A stretch of 64,000 nucleotides of DNA from Podospora pseudocomata (GCF_035222375.1 NW_026946363.1:4650001-4714000); one strand, 5' to 3'; positions 1 through 10,990 are shown, numbered from the stretch's first letter. A program made the numbers and translations. The notes: generated by a model from the letters alone, not told the origin.

Positions 1-622
1 AAGCAGTCATGAACACACCAGTGTAATTCACCTCTAGCATCTTGGCGACGTCCTCGGGGGTGTATTCCATCGCCGGAGTGATCTGCTGAATCCCCGCAGC
101 AGCCACCACCCCGTCCAACCGCTGATTATCATCCGCAATCTTCGCAATGAGGGAGTTGAGGGAGTCATTATCGGCGACATCTTGCTGGCAGTAGTGGAGG
201 GAGCCGCCCCAGGAGGGGACGACGCGGGAGTTGGCTTGCTCCCATTGCTCTGGGTCAGAGGGGGAGGGGTGTCGGTCCAGGCAGTACACTTTCCCGCCTG
301 CTTCGACAAGGGCCTCGGCGAGGGTGAGGCCTAGGCCTTGGGCGCCGCCGGTGACGATGTAGACTTTGCCGCCGAGGTCGAAGTCGGAGAAGCGTTGGCG
401 GCCGATGTTTTCGGAGGGGGAGACGCGTGGGGAGGTTTTGTTTTGGGTGGGGTCCGGGTTTTGAGGTTTTAATTTTGTGAGGAGGGGTGGTGAGGTGTGG
501 AGGAGGCGGGTGGTGGTTGGTGTGCAGGTGAGGCGGGTTGGTGGTTTGGAGCGGGTGATGTTTTGGGAGAGGCGGGCTTGCCTTGAGGCGAAGCGGCAAG
601 CTCTTGCTGCCGAGGGGTTCAT
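1..622 (-). CDS. Short-chain dehydrogenase/reductase, mitochondrial-type, 5' part only
   Basis: The gene reads leftward from ATG at 622 and runs off the window at base 1, leaving about 207 residues and no stop. The first 80 residues are rich in Arg, Ser and Thr and nearly free of acidic residues, with RLLHTS near residue 39; this looks like a mitochondrial targeting sequence. The SDR Rossmann fold follows: KVYIVTGGAQGLGL (about 86-99) carries the TGxxxGxG dinucleotide-binding motif, and VVAAAG stands where the family has NNAG. The catalytic Tyr-x3-Lys lies outside the window. No intron is needed in the visible part. Family membership is well supported. The substrate is unknown, and mitochondrial location is inferred from the leader only. 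Confidence 0.85.
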   Translation of the reverse strand, partial: MNPSAARACRFASRQARLSQNITRSKPPTRLTCTPTTTRLLHTSPPLLTKLKPQNPDPTQNKTSPRVSPSENIGRQRFSDFDLGGKVYIVTGGAQGLGLTLAEALVEAGGKVYCLDRHPSPSDPEQWEQANSRVVPSWGGSLHYCQQDVADNDSLNSLIAKIADDNQRLDGVVAAAGIQQITPAMEYTPEDVAKMLEVNYTGVFMTA

Positions 623-1444
623 TTTGAGTATGTTTTGTAGTTTGATTTTGGGTCTGTTCAGTCACAGTAAGAGTGGTGCATGAGGTTCATTCACCGGCCG
701 GCTTTTATGTGGCCGTGGTGTTGATCAAACATGTGTTGATGTAAGTCAGCACTCGAACCTGATTCTGGCACAGGAGCTTTTGCTCCGAGTCCAAGACGTC
801 TAATATCCCACTATCCGTACCGACAGCCACACAAGCGATGATCTTCGACGTCATGACAGTGGTGGTATGGCCAATAGGCCGGTGAATATCCCCCAACACC
901 CCCGTTCCGGCACCCGAATCTGGCTCCGTGACCGTCGGGACAGCATCGTTCACCGATGTTCGCAATGCCGTTTCATAACGGCAGGATGCTTTCCCCGATA
1001 TGTTGCCTGTGCTGAGGCGCCTAACTCCGCAATTTCAGCCACGGTGAGCTGTCAAACGGCGGGTGTTGCCTGCGCCGAGAAATGCCCCACCTCCGGCCCC
1101 GGCATGACCGCCGATCGGTGTGCTCAAACGCGGCATCTCGGCGCCGATACATGACGTTGATGTGGAGCCGAACCGCGAATAAGCTTTGTTCCCTCTTGTT
1201 TCTATCGACTTTTGATCCTGAAATTCTCAACCTGACACACCTGACTCCCTGAATGTCTTCTCCCTGCGAAGATCTTGCAGCTCGTGCGGGCCAGCAGGTA
1301 GGATGAGTCTGGAACGCGCGTCCAAGTCATTTACGTTTTTCGGTGGAGAATAGACGGCTCGGCATTTTAAGCTTGGTAACTCTCTTCATTCAATCTGGTG
1401 TTGAAAAGTCTCTCATTGAAATATGGATACCCACTTGATGTAGC
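623..1444. other. Intergenic, nothing recognised
   Basis: I see no supported gene or repeat in these 0.8 kb between the SDR start and the end of the F-box remnant. The stretch holds the shared 5' region of the SDR gene and only short, composition-driven open frames. Confidence 0.5.
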
Positions 1445-3145
1445 TCAATTCACCAACGCAGACGCACGAAAATACGAAAATTCCAACAACTCAGGGCCTT
1501 CTGGTCCTCCATTTAGTTTCACGCTCACGTCCCAGAGTCCCGCTCCGTATCGCCGTACTTTAAAGGCTTCTAGTTCAAGCGGACATGCTGTAGGGTTGGA
1601 CAAGCAAATGCCAACTTCTCTGCCAACGCCTCAAGATCTTGTTCATACTGGGACACATTGTCGACCGCTAGCTGTGTGAGCTTGGTAAAAGACGAAATAG
1701 GCTCTATCAAGTCCTGTGGTAGGATCCCACCCTCTTCCTCGACCTAGTCTGCATCTTGGTCTGAAATATTCAGAACAAGCGACTCCAACGAACCACCGTT
1801 AGACAGTACCAGATCCTTGAGTATCTCCTTAGCAGACCGATCGTATGTGTACCATTGGCGGTTTAGATCCACCTCCATCATCCTCAGCTTGATGGGTAGC
1901 TCCGGGTGTTCTTCGCTAGTGCACAGCAGCATGGCTGGATCAAAGAACCCGTCTGGGGTAGCAACATAGAATGCCAAATTACAGGAGATAGACGGGTGTT
2001 TGGCAAACTCGCAGAGAAGTTCGTGTGCGCCCTTGCAGTAGTAAGACACTTTGAGCTTGCGAAGGCGTGGACATGATGTTGGGCCGAAAGCTGAAAACAC
2101 AACTTTACAGCTGTTGTCGGTGCAGAGTTAGAAGACGTCTTGGTCCTCATGCAGGTTGTAATTGTTGTCAATCATCACTACCTCAAGACAAGCCAAATCG
2201 ACCAGCCCCGTCAAGTGCTGGCGATTCAACGGGTAGACGGATTGGCCGCAGTCGAGGATTTTGAGATGTAGAGGTTCCCCCCGCTCTCGACATACTCTTC
2301 ACAAATCTTATCGAAGAATTCTGCAAGATCAAGGGCTTTTCGGGCCTGGTATGACCACACAGTTTCAGTTGAAAGTTAAAGTTCTAATTCTTTCAAGGGC
2401 TCTTTTGCATGGTCAGCTGGAAGAAACACAAAATTTGATGTGCCGATAACATTTCAGTGAACAGCAATTTGCATATCTTGAACTAAAGGGTTCGGCATAC
2501 CTTGAGTGCAGCAAAAGTTGTATTAATTGTCGCCGCCACCTGGACAGATCGCCGGACAAGTTCTTGACAGCAAGATATCGCAAGTTACAGAAATAAGAAA
2601 CCTGAAGTTCGGGCCGATATTACGACACCGAGCTGTCATTGGAGATATCTCGGAGTGCATTCGTGGTCTCTTCGGGGTCGTCATATGCAACCTGAAGGGT
2701 CGTTAGGTCTGGACGTGATCTCCGCAGACAATCTAGTGTAGCCTGCTCCAGTCTGTACGCAAAACCCCAGCTGCAATATGAGATTTGGTAGGAACATCGT
2801 TTCGATATTTGATGGGTGCTAGGACTCTTACTCGAACTCTTTGAGGCACCGCATTGATTTGATGAGCTGTCGTGTTCTCTCGTTGAACTCCGTTGAAGTT
2901 GGATTCTCTCCGTTCGTTGCACCCGAATAAAGGCTCTTGGTGTAAATGAGATTCGGGTTACATGGCGAAATTTTGAATGAGTCACTGCTCCTGTCGAGGT
3001 GACGGTAAAGGTGTCGACCAGATACCAGGTGAAAGGTTCTGCTCGTATGACAGAGAATACAAAGGGTCTTCCGGTCGCTAATATGCTCTCCGATTGAATC
3101 AAGTATCTTCAGAACAGCAGCGACCCGTCTTGCTGCGGTACCCAT
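1445..3145 (-). pseudogene. Decayed F-box/LRR-type protein gene
   Basis: From ATG at 3145 the frame reads GTAARRVAAVLKIL, then ISDRKTLCILCHTSRTFHLV and RHLYRHL, the form of many fungal F-box-like N-termini. An apparent 61-bp intron (about 2774-2834, GTAAGA...TTGCAG) keeps frame into LEQATLDCLRRSRPDL. Leucine-rich segments follow: NLRYLAVKNLSGDL, LHLKILDCGQ, CPRLRKLKVSYYCKGAH, ILKDLVLSNGGSLESLVLN and LTQLAVDNVSQ, ending near 1445. The reading is interrupted by in-frame stops at 2620-2622, 2128-2130 and 1744-1746, by a frame change in a G run near 2275, and by another frame change near 1580. The three listed stops are TAA, TAA and TAG, each one C-to-T step from a Gln codon. F-box proteins act as substrate adaptors of SCF ubiquitin ligases; this copy is unlikely to make a full protein. 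Confidence 0.6.
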
Positions 3146-3458
3146 CTTGACTGTATTGACAGGGGTAGAACACTGTCGAGAAGGTGATGGCGGGGAGGTG
3201 TTTGCTAGCTGTCAGTTGATTGTTGATTGTTGATTGTGTGCGGCACTAGCTCCACATTTGGTGAAAGAAACGATGCGAACCCTAAGGTAAAACTACCTTA
3301 GGTAGGTGTCTGCCTCTTGAAGGCTCCTTCTATGGTCTTTATTAGCACTAGTCGAAGTTTAAATTACATGGCTTCATCTGCAATACAAGTCGACAACCAA
3401 ATTCAGAACAATAAACGAGTGGACAGCAGACGAAAGGATAGTGTGCTCATTTCTCGCC

Positions 3459-4781
3459 TTACACCATCTCAGGTGAACCAACACGACTCCCGACAATAAC
3501 ATCCCAAGCCTCCTCATCCTCAGCCTCTTTATAACCCCCAACACCGTCCTCAAAACCATCACCCGCCCCATCCATACCAAACCGACCCATTTCAGTTTTC
3601 TCTTCACTCTCCATGTTTCCATATTTCTTATCGTTCTTCGCTCCTCCAGACCCTTCCTTCTTGCCCCCCCTTAACTCAATCAACCCCTCCTCCATCTCCC
3701 CCCACCACCTCCCCTCTACGCAGTGACATCCCTGACCATGAACAATAGCATGCCACATCTTCATCTTCTCCTCCAAAACCACCAGCCTCCCCTCGGCCTC
3801 TCTCTTCTCCTGTGACAACCGCGCAATATTCCCATGAGCATGCGTCATCGCCTCCAGCACCCCATCAACATATGACTGCGTGTAAATCGGCTTGAAATTT
3901 TTGTGGGCACTCTCCCCCACTTCATCAACACCCACAACCCCCATAGGAGGAAGAGGCAAATCCAAAAACGGCAGCAGCAGAGACGACGACCCCTCCCCTT
4001 TCTCATTCCCTTTACCGTGAACAGGAATCGGTTTGGTCAACGGCGAAGACATGGCAACATCACCAGAAGTTGAAAAACCCCGAGCACTTCCCTGATTGTC
4101 AGAACCATCAAGCTGCATCCTCTCCATCCCCTTGATGACCCTGCCCGGCGTCGGCGTCGGCGGCGACCCCCTCTTCCAAGGCGTGATATCAAAAGTCTTT
4201 GACCCAGGCGCGGTCGGCTCAACAACGGCCGTACCAAAAATCCCGGTCTTCTTCGATATCGGGGTCGAGGGCAAAGACTGCGTCTCACGAGAAGGTTCCG
4301 GCCGGAGGTGCTTCATATCTCGACGCGAAAGGAAACTGGCAACCGGCTTGGGAGTCGAAGTCGCAGCAGCAAACTTGCCCTCACCCTTGAGGATCTCATC
4401 AAGGTGTGACCTCGTCTCGTCAAACGCGTGAAACTGTTCCGTTCGGCTGTGAGACCGTGACTGGACAATGCGATCATACAGGCGACCTACTTTGTGGAGG
4501 TCGTTCAAAAAGGGGAGAGATCTTCTCTCGGGGTTGCTGTCGGACCAGGTCTTGAGGACATCTTCCAGCTTATCATCCCCTTTGGCTTGTTTTACATCGG
4601 CCGAGGTCGAGGCTGAGGGCTCGGTGGTAGCTGGAGCAGGGATTTGGGTAGGTGGTGACGCTGGGGCGCGCGCGTTGCGGGCGGGAGTGGATTTCTGGGG
4701 ATTCATGTTTGGATGGAGGAGTCTTGTAAGTGCGTATGAAGATTGCTGCGGATGGAGATGATTTGAGAAGAGGGTAAACAT
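3459..4781 (-). CDS. Unrecognised fungal protein with a C-terminal coiled coil
   Basis: A single open frame of 440 codons. I do not recognise the family. Two starts are possible: ATG at 4781, or ATG at 4706 (MNPQKSTPARN, 415 residues), which I prefer because it begins in the typical low-complexity Pro/Ala/Ser/Thr leader. A helical stretch follows (LEDVLKTWSDSNPERRSLPF, then LHKVGRLYDRIVQSRSHSRT), then a disordered Ser/Pro-rich middle with TPxxK-type sites. A heptad-like segment comes next (VLEAMTHAHGNIARLSQEKR and VVLEEKMKMWHAIV), with GCHCVEGRWW after it, and the tail is acidic and Gly-rich. There is no signal peptide or membrane segment, so a nuclear or cytoplasmic place is likely. The long clean frame with a disordered-helical-disordered layout supports a real gene. 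Confidence 0.65.
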   Translation of the reverse strand: MFTLFSNHLHPQQSSYALTRLLHPNMNPQKSTPARNARAPASPPTQIPAPATTEPSASTSADVKQAKGDDKLEDVLKTWSDSNPERRSLPFLNDLHKVGRLYDRIVQSRSHSRTEQFHAFDETRSHLDEILKGEGKFAAATSTPKPVASFLSRRDMKHLRPEPSRETQSLPSTPISKKTGIFGTAVVEPTAPGSKTFDITPWKRGSPPTPTPGRVIKGMERMQLDGSDNQGSARGFSTSGDVAMSSPLTKPIPVHGKGNEKGEGSSSLLLPFLDLPLPPMGVVGVDEVGESAHKNFKPIYTQSYVDGVLEAMTHAHGNIARLSQEKREAEGRLVVLEEKMKMWHAIVHGQGCHCVEGRWWGEMEEGLIELRGGKKEGSGGAKNDKKYGNMESEEKTEMGRFGMDGAGDGFEDGVGGYKEAEDEEAWDVIVGSRVGSPEMV

Positions 4782-5012
4782 CAGAGATTTGAGGCCCTAA
4801 AGTACCAAAATGTTTGGCTACTTCTATTTCTCTTGATGAGATGTCCTGGATCAAAACCGCCTTTCTTGCCATCAACACAAATCAGCTTTATCCCCATGGA
4901 CATCATCGCCTCAAAGAGCAAACCAAAACAAAGCTCACATCACTACACACACCCAAAGCACTTCTTTCAATCAACTCTCTTTATTTACCACAAACCCCCC
5001 TTCATCAACTAT

Positions 5013-6232
5013 CTACTCATCAAAAAGAGCATAATTCGGCCCATTATTCGGTCCACTTCCCACAGTAGCATGCGCCAACACCTTACCCAATTTTCCAGTC
5101 CGCACATCTCTCTCATAAACCACAACCCTGTTATCATCCTGCAGCGCGCTCACCAGCTTTGTCCCCGCCTTGTTGAGCGAGAAGCCGCGGGGATTGCGCC
5201 CACCAGCGGGAGCGGTCTGCACATGCGTCAAAGCGCCGGTTTGCTGATTGACAGCAAAGACCTGCAGCGGGTCCGATTTGATCGTCCCCTCTCCGTCAAA
5301 GGCCGGAATGTCCAGGCTGTTCTCCCCGCGGGAGGAGACAATGACAAATCTCTGATCAGGGCTCACCTCGATCTCCGCCGCCTTGGTGCCAGCAGGAACC
5401 GTCGTGCCCGGGCCGCCAGAAGGAACGTCGAAGAGGCGGGTGAATTCAGGGGCGGCGTCGCGCTTGTAGGTAACCGAATACCCGCTGATAGTGTTGGAGA
5501 GCTCGTTAAACGAGTAGAGGAAGGTCTTGCGGCCGGCCTTGGCAAAGGCGACGTGCCTGGGACCGGAGCCGGCAATGGTTGGGATGGATGTCACGGCAGT
5601 GGCGGCGGCAGCGCCATCGTCGACTTGGAAGACGCGGATGAGATCGGCGCCGAGGTCGGGAACCAAAATAAACTTCTTGGATGGGTCCAGGATGGCATCG
5701 TGGAGATGGGGGGCATCCTGACGCTCGGGGACGGTGCCAGGGGCAGTCAGCTGGTAGGTTTGCTGGCCGAGGAGGGAGAGGTTGGTAGGGTCAGCAACAG
5801 AGAAGGTGGTGAAGGCGGAGGTATCACTGTGTTTCTGTATTAGCACCGCGAGGACATACCCCGCCATGAAAGGTAGACGTACTAGTGAGCCACTGCAAGC
5901 TTGCTGTTATTGGCAAAGAGAGTCGAGGCAACAGGACTCTTAAGGACAGAGAGAACGTCCAGGGTCTCGAGAGTCCCGCTGGCGCTGGTCCTGTAGGAGG
6001 TTATGGAAGAAGATCCACCCCAGCCCTCATTCAGGCAGTACAACACCGACTTTGACTTGTCAAGAGTCAACCAGGTAGGCTCAGACCCGCAGTCCAGATT
6101 CTGAGAAACCCGAGTCAGGGACGACCCATCTAGCTTCAGCGAGGTAACAGTATGGTCATTGTACGACGTAGCGTAGATGATTTCGGCCGACGCCGGAAGG
6201 GCAAGCAGGAAAGCGATGAGCTTCTTGGACAT
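5013..6232 (-). CDS. Secreted lactonase-type seven-bladed beta-propeller (6-phosphogluconolactonase-like)
   Basis: Two exons, 6232-5883 and 5826-5013, with a 56-bp intron (GTACGT...CACAG) that restores VAHYDTSAFTTFSV. The product is 387 residues. It begins with a hydrophobic signal peptide (KKLIAFLLALPASAEI). Lactonase/Pgl repeats follow: SEPTWLTLDKSKSVLYCLNE, DAPHLHDAILDPSKKFILVP, DLGADLIRVFQVDD, SGPRHVAFAKAGRKTFLYSF, EIEVSPDQRFVIVSSRGENS and GRNPRGFSLNKAGTKLVSAL. The family includes bacterial-type 6-phosphogluconolactonase and fungal carboxy-muconate cyclising enzymes. Secretion points away from the pentose phosphate pathway and toward an extracellular lactone substrate, but this is inference. 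The upstream region lies between 6233 and the GH71 stop. Confidence 0.85.
5827..5882 (-). other. Intron of the lactonase-like gene (56 bp)
   Basis: The donor GTACGT is at 5882-5877, the branch-like GCTAATA lies inside, and the acceptor CACAG ends at 5827. A nearer acceptor (ATACAG) would give an in-frame stop; the farther one restores the beta-propeller frame. Confidence 0.8.
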
Positions 6233-7384
6233 CTTTTCGGTCGTGACGGTGCGCTGGACTGTCTACCGGAGAGAAATCTGGGGCAGACCTCTACGGTGAG
6301 ATCCATCAGCGGGCTGGTACCCTTTAATATCAGATTCAGGGGCGCATTTTCGCAATTTCCGCCAAGTATCCCGGTGCTCGGGACGATATAGACTTTTGAT
6401 CGTTGCAAATGCACGGAAGCATGGCTACATAGTGGCCCAGCCTAATAAGGCCGGATCATCCCTTCGAATCCCATCTCACGGCGGTATTAGGCAACGGCAA
6501 ATCGGGTCTGAGCGTGTTGCGTGCCTGACATGATAATCAAGTTTATAGTGATAATATTTGCCGGGATGGAATAAGCCGACTAGGATGGAATGAGCAGCAG
6601 CTTCCTTATTGAAGCGCGGGGGGTGGCATGCCGCCGCGGATATACTGACCCCTTGCAGGACTCCGGGTGGGCCATCCCATGTTCCCCACAGCCTCGGCCA
6701 CTGCCGTCACTTGTAAGCGCTGTCAGCCAACTCCTTCGGCTTTGTCAGAATGGACATGGAAGTGGAGAGCTTCCAATGCGCACCACTAGAAACCTGACAG
6801 GAGGCTACCACAATTGCAACGTCTGTGGAGCGGGCTTCGAATCCGGGCCGATGTTGAGAAGCACGGGAGCTGCTCCGAGTGAGCGTCAAAGGACAGTGCG
6901 ACGGAAGAATTAACGATTGGTCAACGGGATCGTGATTGTATAAAACCCGGGAGAGTATCCGGGGTAGGTCGTAACGGATCGCCGTCAGCATGGCTGGTGA
7001 TTGGGTCCGTTCGAGGTTCCTCCACCAAAAGGATCTTGACATGCAACCAATTTATCGGCGGGGAGCGGGATATCCGGGAACGGTCGAGTATCGGTCACAT
7101 GGTGGGTTCGAGCCTTTTGGAGTAGAATGCGGTGTATATGGTATGGAAATGTCGAGTTTGGATATAGGGCGAAGGGTGTAAGAGTTGAGGAATCCGGGGA
7201 GTTTTGCAATGGTAGAAAACTGTGAGGTCTGTCTCCATTGGAAATCCCAACCAATAACTTACCGGGGCGTTACACATGGGTAGGTGCGATGGGTAGAAGT
7301 TACTATCACGGAAAGCACAGAACCGAGAGTAAAAGTTATGTGATTGTTGCACGTCGCTAATTCTTCTCAAGATATTACAACTCC
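6233..7384. other. Intergenic, nothing recognised
   Basis: 1.15 kb between the lactonase start and the GH71 stop. It should hold the lactonase promoter and the GH71 terminator. No domain-bearing frame, repeat or RNA gene was seen. Confidence 0.5.
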
Positions 7385-8707
7385 CTACACAGCAACAGCA
7401 TTCCAGTTCTGGATATCAAACTCGCACGTCGCCCCCAACGGCTTTCCCCCCTCAGCTGTAGCCACAACCTGCCCATCCCGAGACACAGTAACAACAACAT
7501 CACCACTATTCCCCCCAAACGGCACACTCCCCCTATAAACACCTGCAGTCCCCGCACCGCTCGCAGGAAAAGTCGTAAAAGTCCCCGTCTGCTCATTCTC
7601 CCCAATCTTGACCGTAACCGTAACCCCCTCATCTGAGGTCAGAAGCGCACCATAAAACACAGCATCCTCATTAAAATCCTGCGGCGGCTGCTCCACCTCA
7701 TTGAAATCCGCATTGTTACCAGTGGTACCGCCATCAGGGCAAGCAAGAGCAGGCGCGGTGCGGTAATAAGCCGCGACCCTCTCCTCAAACTCCGTCGGCG
7801 CAGCTCCTGTCTTGTATTGCTCAATGTAAAAAGGCAAGAACTTGCGCCAGCCATCATGGCTCATATTCTCGACATAGGGGATTGGCGCAGACGTATCGAA
7901 CAAACCAAGTTCCTTCTCGCGAACAGGGCCAATGTAGTGAGATTCGCCGTAGTCATTCCAGGTGAGAATCTCGACGAAATCAGGGTTGACTTCCATTACC
8001 TGAGCCCAACGGGTATCCCAGAGCTCATCGCCACGCCAGAGCCAGTTCTTGGTGAAGTCGGGGTTGTCGAGGTTGGTGTAAAACCACGGGGAGATAGCCA
8101 TCATGTATGCTCGGTCTCCAAGAGCGTCTTGGTACTCGAGATCAGATTTGATGGTGATGTTGGTGTCACCATTCGGCCAAGCATCAAAGCTGAACAGCCC
8201 GTCAGCAACACCATCCGCCAGTCCAGCAGCAACAACCGGGCCCTGAGATGACCAATCGGGGACGAAGAACGAGTTAGTCGTTGCCTTGATGTCAGCCCAG
8301 TCGCCCGCATTGTCCGGACCTTCAAACGTGGAAACAAACAGCTTGTCGTCGTCGGTTTTGAAGTAAGCCGGGCTGGCACCGAACCTGGTGATGTGGTCAA
8401 TAACATCCTCCTTTGGCCATGCTCCCAGGGCTTTGTAGTCAAAGCTGAAAAAGAGTTTAAAGTTCAGGCTTTCGGCAACCTGAAAAATGGTTTGCAAGGA
8501 CGCCTCGTTGCCTTCATCGCCTTGGGCAATATTGAGGACAAAGGCATCAATCTTGGCCTCCTGCGCCAGCTTGATGTTGTCTTCCCAGTCGGCATTGTCG
8601 AGGGAGCGCACATTGCCTACAATAACGTGGGCAAACACTTCTTTGGCGGCTTGCACTGAGGGCAAGACCACGGACACCGAGATGGCAAGAGCGAAAAGAA
8701 ATTTCAT
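7385..8707 (-). CDS. Secreted alpha-1,3-glucanase (mutanase), GH71
   Basis: A single-exon gene of 440 codons. A clear signal peptide (KFLFALAISVSVVLPSVQA) precedes a GH71 domain with the family hallmarks: EVFAHVIVGNVRSLDNADWE near the N-terminus, then KIDAFVLNIAQGD, KLFFSFDYKALGAW, FFVPDWSSQGP, GLFSFDAWPNGD, YMMAISPWFYTNL, WLWRGDELWDTRWAQ, VEILTWNDYGESHYIGPVR and YRTAPALACPDGG. A short beta-rich C-terminal part follows (VFYGALLTSDEGVTVTVKIG to TCEFDIQNWNAV). GH71 enzymes cleave alpha-1,3-glucan, a fungal wall polysaccharide, so roles in wall remodelling, spore release or mycoparasitism are known for the family. The conserved Asp/Glu-containing blocks are all present and the gene looks intact. 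Confidence 0.93.
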   Translation of the reverse strand: MKFLFALAISVSVVLPSVQAAKEVFAHVIVGNVRSLDNADWEDNIKLAQEAKIDAFVLNIAQGDEGNEASLQTIFQVAESLNFKLFFSFDYKALGAWPKEDVIDHITRFGASPAYFKTDDDKLFVSTFEGPDNAGDWADIKATTNSFFVPDWSSQGPVVAAGLADGVADGLFSFDAWPNGDTNITIKSDLEYQDALGDRAYMMAISPWFYTNLDNPDFTKNWLWRGDELWDTRWAQVMEVNPDFVEILTWNDYGESHYIGPVREKELGLFDTSAPIPYVENMSHDGWRKFLPFYIEQYKTGAAPTEFEERVAAYYRTAPALACPDGGTTGNNADFNEVEQPPQDFNEDAVFYGALLTSDEGVTVTVKIGENEQTGTFTTFPASGAGTAGVYRGSVPFGGNSGDVVVTVSRDGQVVATAEGGKPLGATCEFDIQNWNAVAV

Positions 8708-10049
8708 TATTAAAAGGAATGTTAATTGTCAAAGGAGTGGTGAGAACAGAAAAAGAAGTGACTGAATAACCTGTCGTCAAGACTAGGCCCCTGCTACCAG
8801 AACAGGGTGTGGAAAAGGAATGCGGTTGAAGTGGTAAGCGGTGTGGTGTGTGAAAGAAACATGACACCGATGGAAAGGAGAAGGAAAGAGATCTTTTAAG
8901 TTGACACTCAATCGTCGTCCAGATCCCGGAGTCCGGAATAGGAGGCTCGTAGCCAGTCCTTCCACTCTACAAACACACATTCATAGTGGTGTTGATGGCC
9001 TTGGGGATCGTAGGAACAGAAACACATGAGGCGCGGGTCCGGCGGTCTCAGGGACGGTTGCAGGGCCACATTTTACACGGGCGCATATTCTTCAGATCAG
9101 ACGACGCGTTTCCCTTTCGTCGGGTTCCTGAAGGATGGCTCGACTCTGGGGCATGACCGTAAGTTCGGCCCACTCTTCGTTGGGAGTTCAGCTTTTAGGT
9201 TCACCGCATTATCCCCGCAACATGGGAAAGAAAATAGATCGTGAGCGCAGGTTTAAATGCAGTTGAACAAGGCTGAAAGTCCACATTTTGATTGGATCGC
9301 TTTGCGATGTCAAACCTGCCAAAACATAGACAAGCTTTTCTCCCAAGAGATGCTAGCGATGTGCAGCGAGCTAAAGCAAGCCACAAGAGCTTCGGCCAGC
9401 GCCCAGACTCTTGGTCTTAAACGCTTCCGAATTTAGAGTTGAGCTTTGTTGATGCAGCGCATAATTATCTAATGGAAGGAGCAAAGCCACAACCAAAAGA
9501 AATGAGGGGTTGGTTATCAGAGAACTTTTGACGGCCGTTGGCGGCGGCTTGTTGGAACCCCAGAGACATATGCTTGCGAGGTCGAAACTCGCGACCCGAT
9601 CTAACGGATGCTGGGAACTTTTGTCTGAATGATGAGCAAAATAAAAGTGGTGTTTGAAGATATCGTCAGCTGTGATCTTTATCAGCTGCATCAAAACCGG
9701 CTGCGAGGCGTACGACTTTCCATATTGGTGGTTTTCGCCTCCTTGGGGTGTATGGTGTCAGACACAGAGCAATGCGGTGTCTGTTGAGCGTAATGCGACA
9801 CAAATCAGATGCCAAGTGATGTTGGCTTAGGGCACGGTTCGATCCTTGGGACTGATTATCGTATGTGAGCGCAAAGTGTGGCCTAGTGTTGCGGTTGGCC
9901 ATTACAGCCCGACCTGGGGTTGTGAGATGTGTGAGTGCGGGTCAGGTGGCGCAAACTTGAGATGAAGGATGCCATGGATGTGAGATCAGATATATTGGGG
10001 GCTGGAACCCAGACAGTTGATTTGAAGCATGAAATGAACAGTGGATATT
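8708..10049. other. Intergenic, GH71 upstream region
   Basis: 1.3 kb upstream of the glucanase. No gene is supported; the open frames here are short and lack domain signatures. The right side leads into the repeat island at about 10.05 kb. Confidence 0.5.
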
Positions 10050-10388
10050 TGTTACGTCCCAAGCGTAATACCCCTATACAGGAACCACTGGGTGGTACCC
10101 GAGGTGCTGGGCACCTCAGCCAATCATTGGGCCAGGGATGGAAAGACCCACAAGCCCCCGTGCAACCAATCAGGAGTTGCTCAGTCTGATCAGTGGCCAA
10201 GACCACTGAGCACACTGAGCAAGGTACAAAGATACTTCAGAAATATATGTAGACAGCTTGACATAAATAGGGGGGAGCGCCGGGCGCTCCCCGTATCGAG
10301 GAATCTGATTCCTCATGCAAGCAATTCAAGTTCATTTGTCTACAATCTACTTTCAGTAGCTCTTTGTTAGAACAACCTGTTGTTGACA
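10050..10388 (+). repeat. LTR-like segment (fossil retroelement end, orientation tentative)
   Basis: The block begins TGTTACG (10050) and can be ended at TGTTGACA (10388). Inside are a TATA-like box (CATAAATAGGGG near 10262), then two adjacent perfect hairpins: a 9-bp GC-rich stem about 10272-10292 and an 8-bp stem about 10297-10313. This resembles the promoter, R and U5 of an LTR. No internal coding region is joined to it, so it looks like an isolated, old end. Boundaries and family (copia-like is a guess) are uncertain because no convincing target duplication was found. Confidence 0.4.
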
Positions 10389-10425
10389 GTGAACCCGTGT
10401 CTGAGACGCTTGCCACAACCTTCGA

Positions 10426-10842
10426 TTATCCTGTCATATTCACCTCTGGCGTACTGCCTTGCAGTCTGTATCCATTTCTGGTGCAGGTTGTAACATGTGG
10501 CTGACGTTTGACGAAGTTATGTGCCCAGAACTTGCCAACAGGGGGCGCGTCGCGTACGCGTAGCAGTTGGTTGGCCATATCATCTACACTACGCAATCTT
10601 GGTGGAAAAGCTCGCGTACATAGCTCAATAATATATCGGACAATAGCTTCCTCTTCCGACTGAGTCATCTTTTTCGAATTGGGTGTTATATCGCGTCGTG
10701 CAGGCCGGCCGGCGCGTCGGTTAGAGAGAGTCATAGCTGGTACGTTGTAGAGCTTAGCTGCAGCTCGGAGGCTTAATTTTTCATTGATTCGAAGAGCCTC
10801 AAGGGCTAAGAGTATCCTGGCTTCCTTTGAAGTAGGAGGCAT
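10426..10842 (-). mobile_element. pogo/Fot1-type transposase, N-terminal fragment
   Basis: 138 codons from ATG at 10842. The N-terminus has the Psq-type helix-turn-helix pattern (EARILLALEALRINEKLSLR, AAAKLYNVPAMTLSNRRAGR). A CENP-B/HTH-CenpB-type segment follows (MTQSEEEAIVRYIIELCTRA, LLRVRDAPPVGKFWAHNFVKR). This is the DNA-binding head of Tc1/mariner-superfamily pogo/Fot1 transposases. The DDE catalytic domain is missing: the frame stops at 10426 soon after the point where the catalytic part should begin, and LTR-like sequence lies on the far side. It is a truncated, non-autonomous relic. The paired 17-bp direct repeats at 10900-10933, just upstream, may mark its outer end. Confidence 0.75.
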
Positions 10843-10899
10843 ATTGGGTTGTGGAAAAAATTGATGTTAGGTGTAAGGAGGACGCGTCGTGGTGGAGAC

Positions 10900-10933
10900 T
10901 GTACGACTCGCTTATATGTACGACTCGCTTATA
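10900..10933. repeat. Two perfect tandem copies of a 17-bp unit
   Basis: TGTACGACTCGCTTATA occurs at 10900-10916 and again at 10917-10933, about 60 bp upstream of the transposase fragment. Subterminal direct repeats of this kind can be transposase binding sites. An inverted partner was not found in the window. Confidence 0.6.
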
Positions 10934-10990
10934 ATATACGTTATAAAAAAAGGTAATTTACTAAAAGCCTAAAATATATGCTTACCGTAG

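Noticed and set aside
4833-5843. 336-codon plus-strand open frame
   Set aside because: It lies antisense over the lactonase-like gene, whose protein shows clear family motifs; the plus-strand translation has no recognisable domain.
10050-10436. LTR ending at 10436 with a TATT target duplication
   Set aside because: The left flank does not continue the transposase interrupted on the right, so the AT-rich 4-bp match is probably chance.
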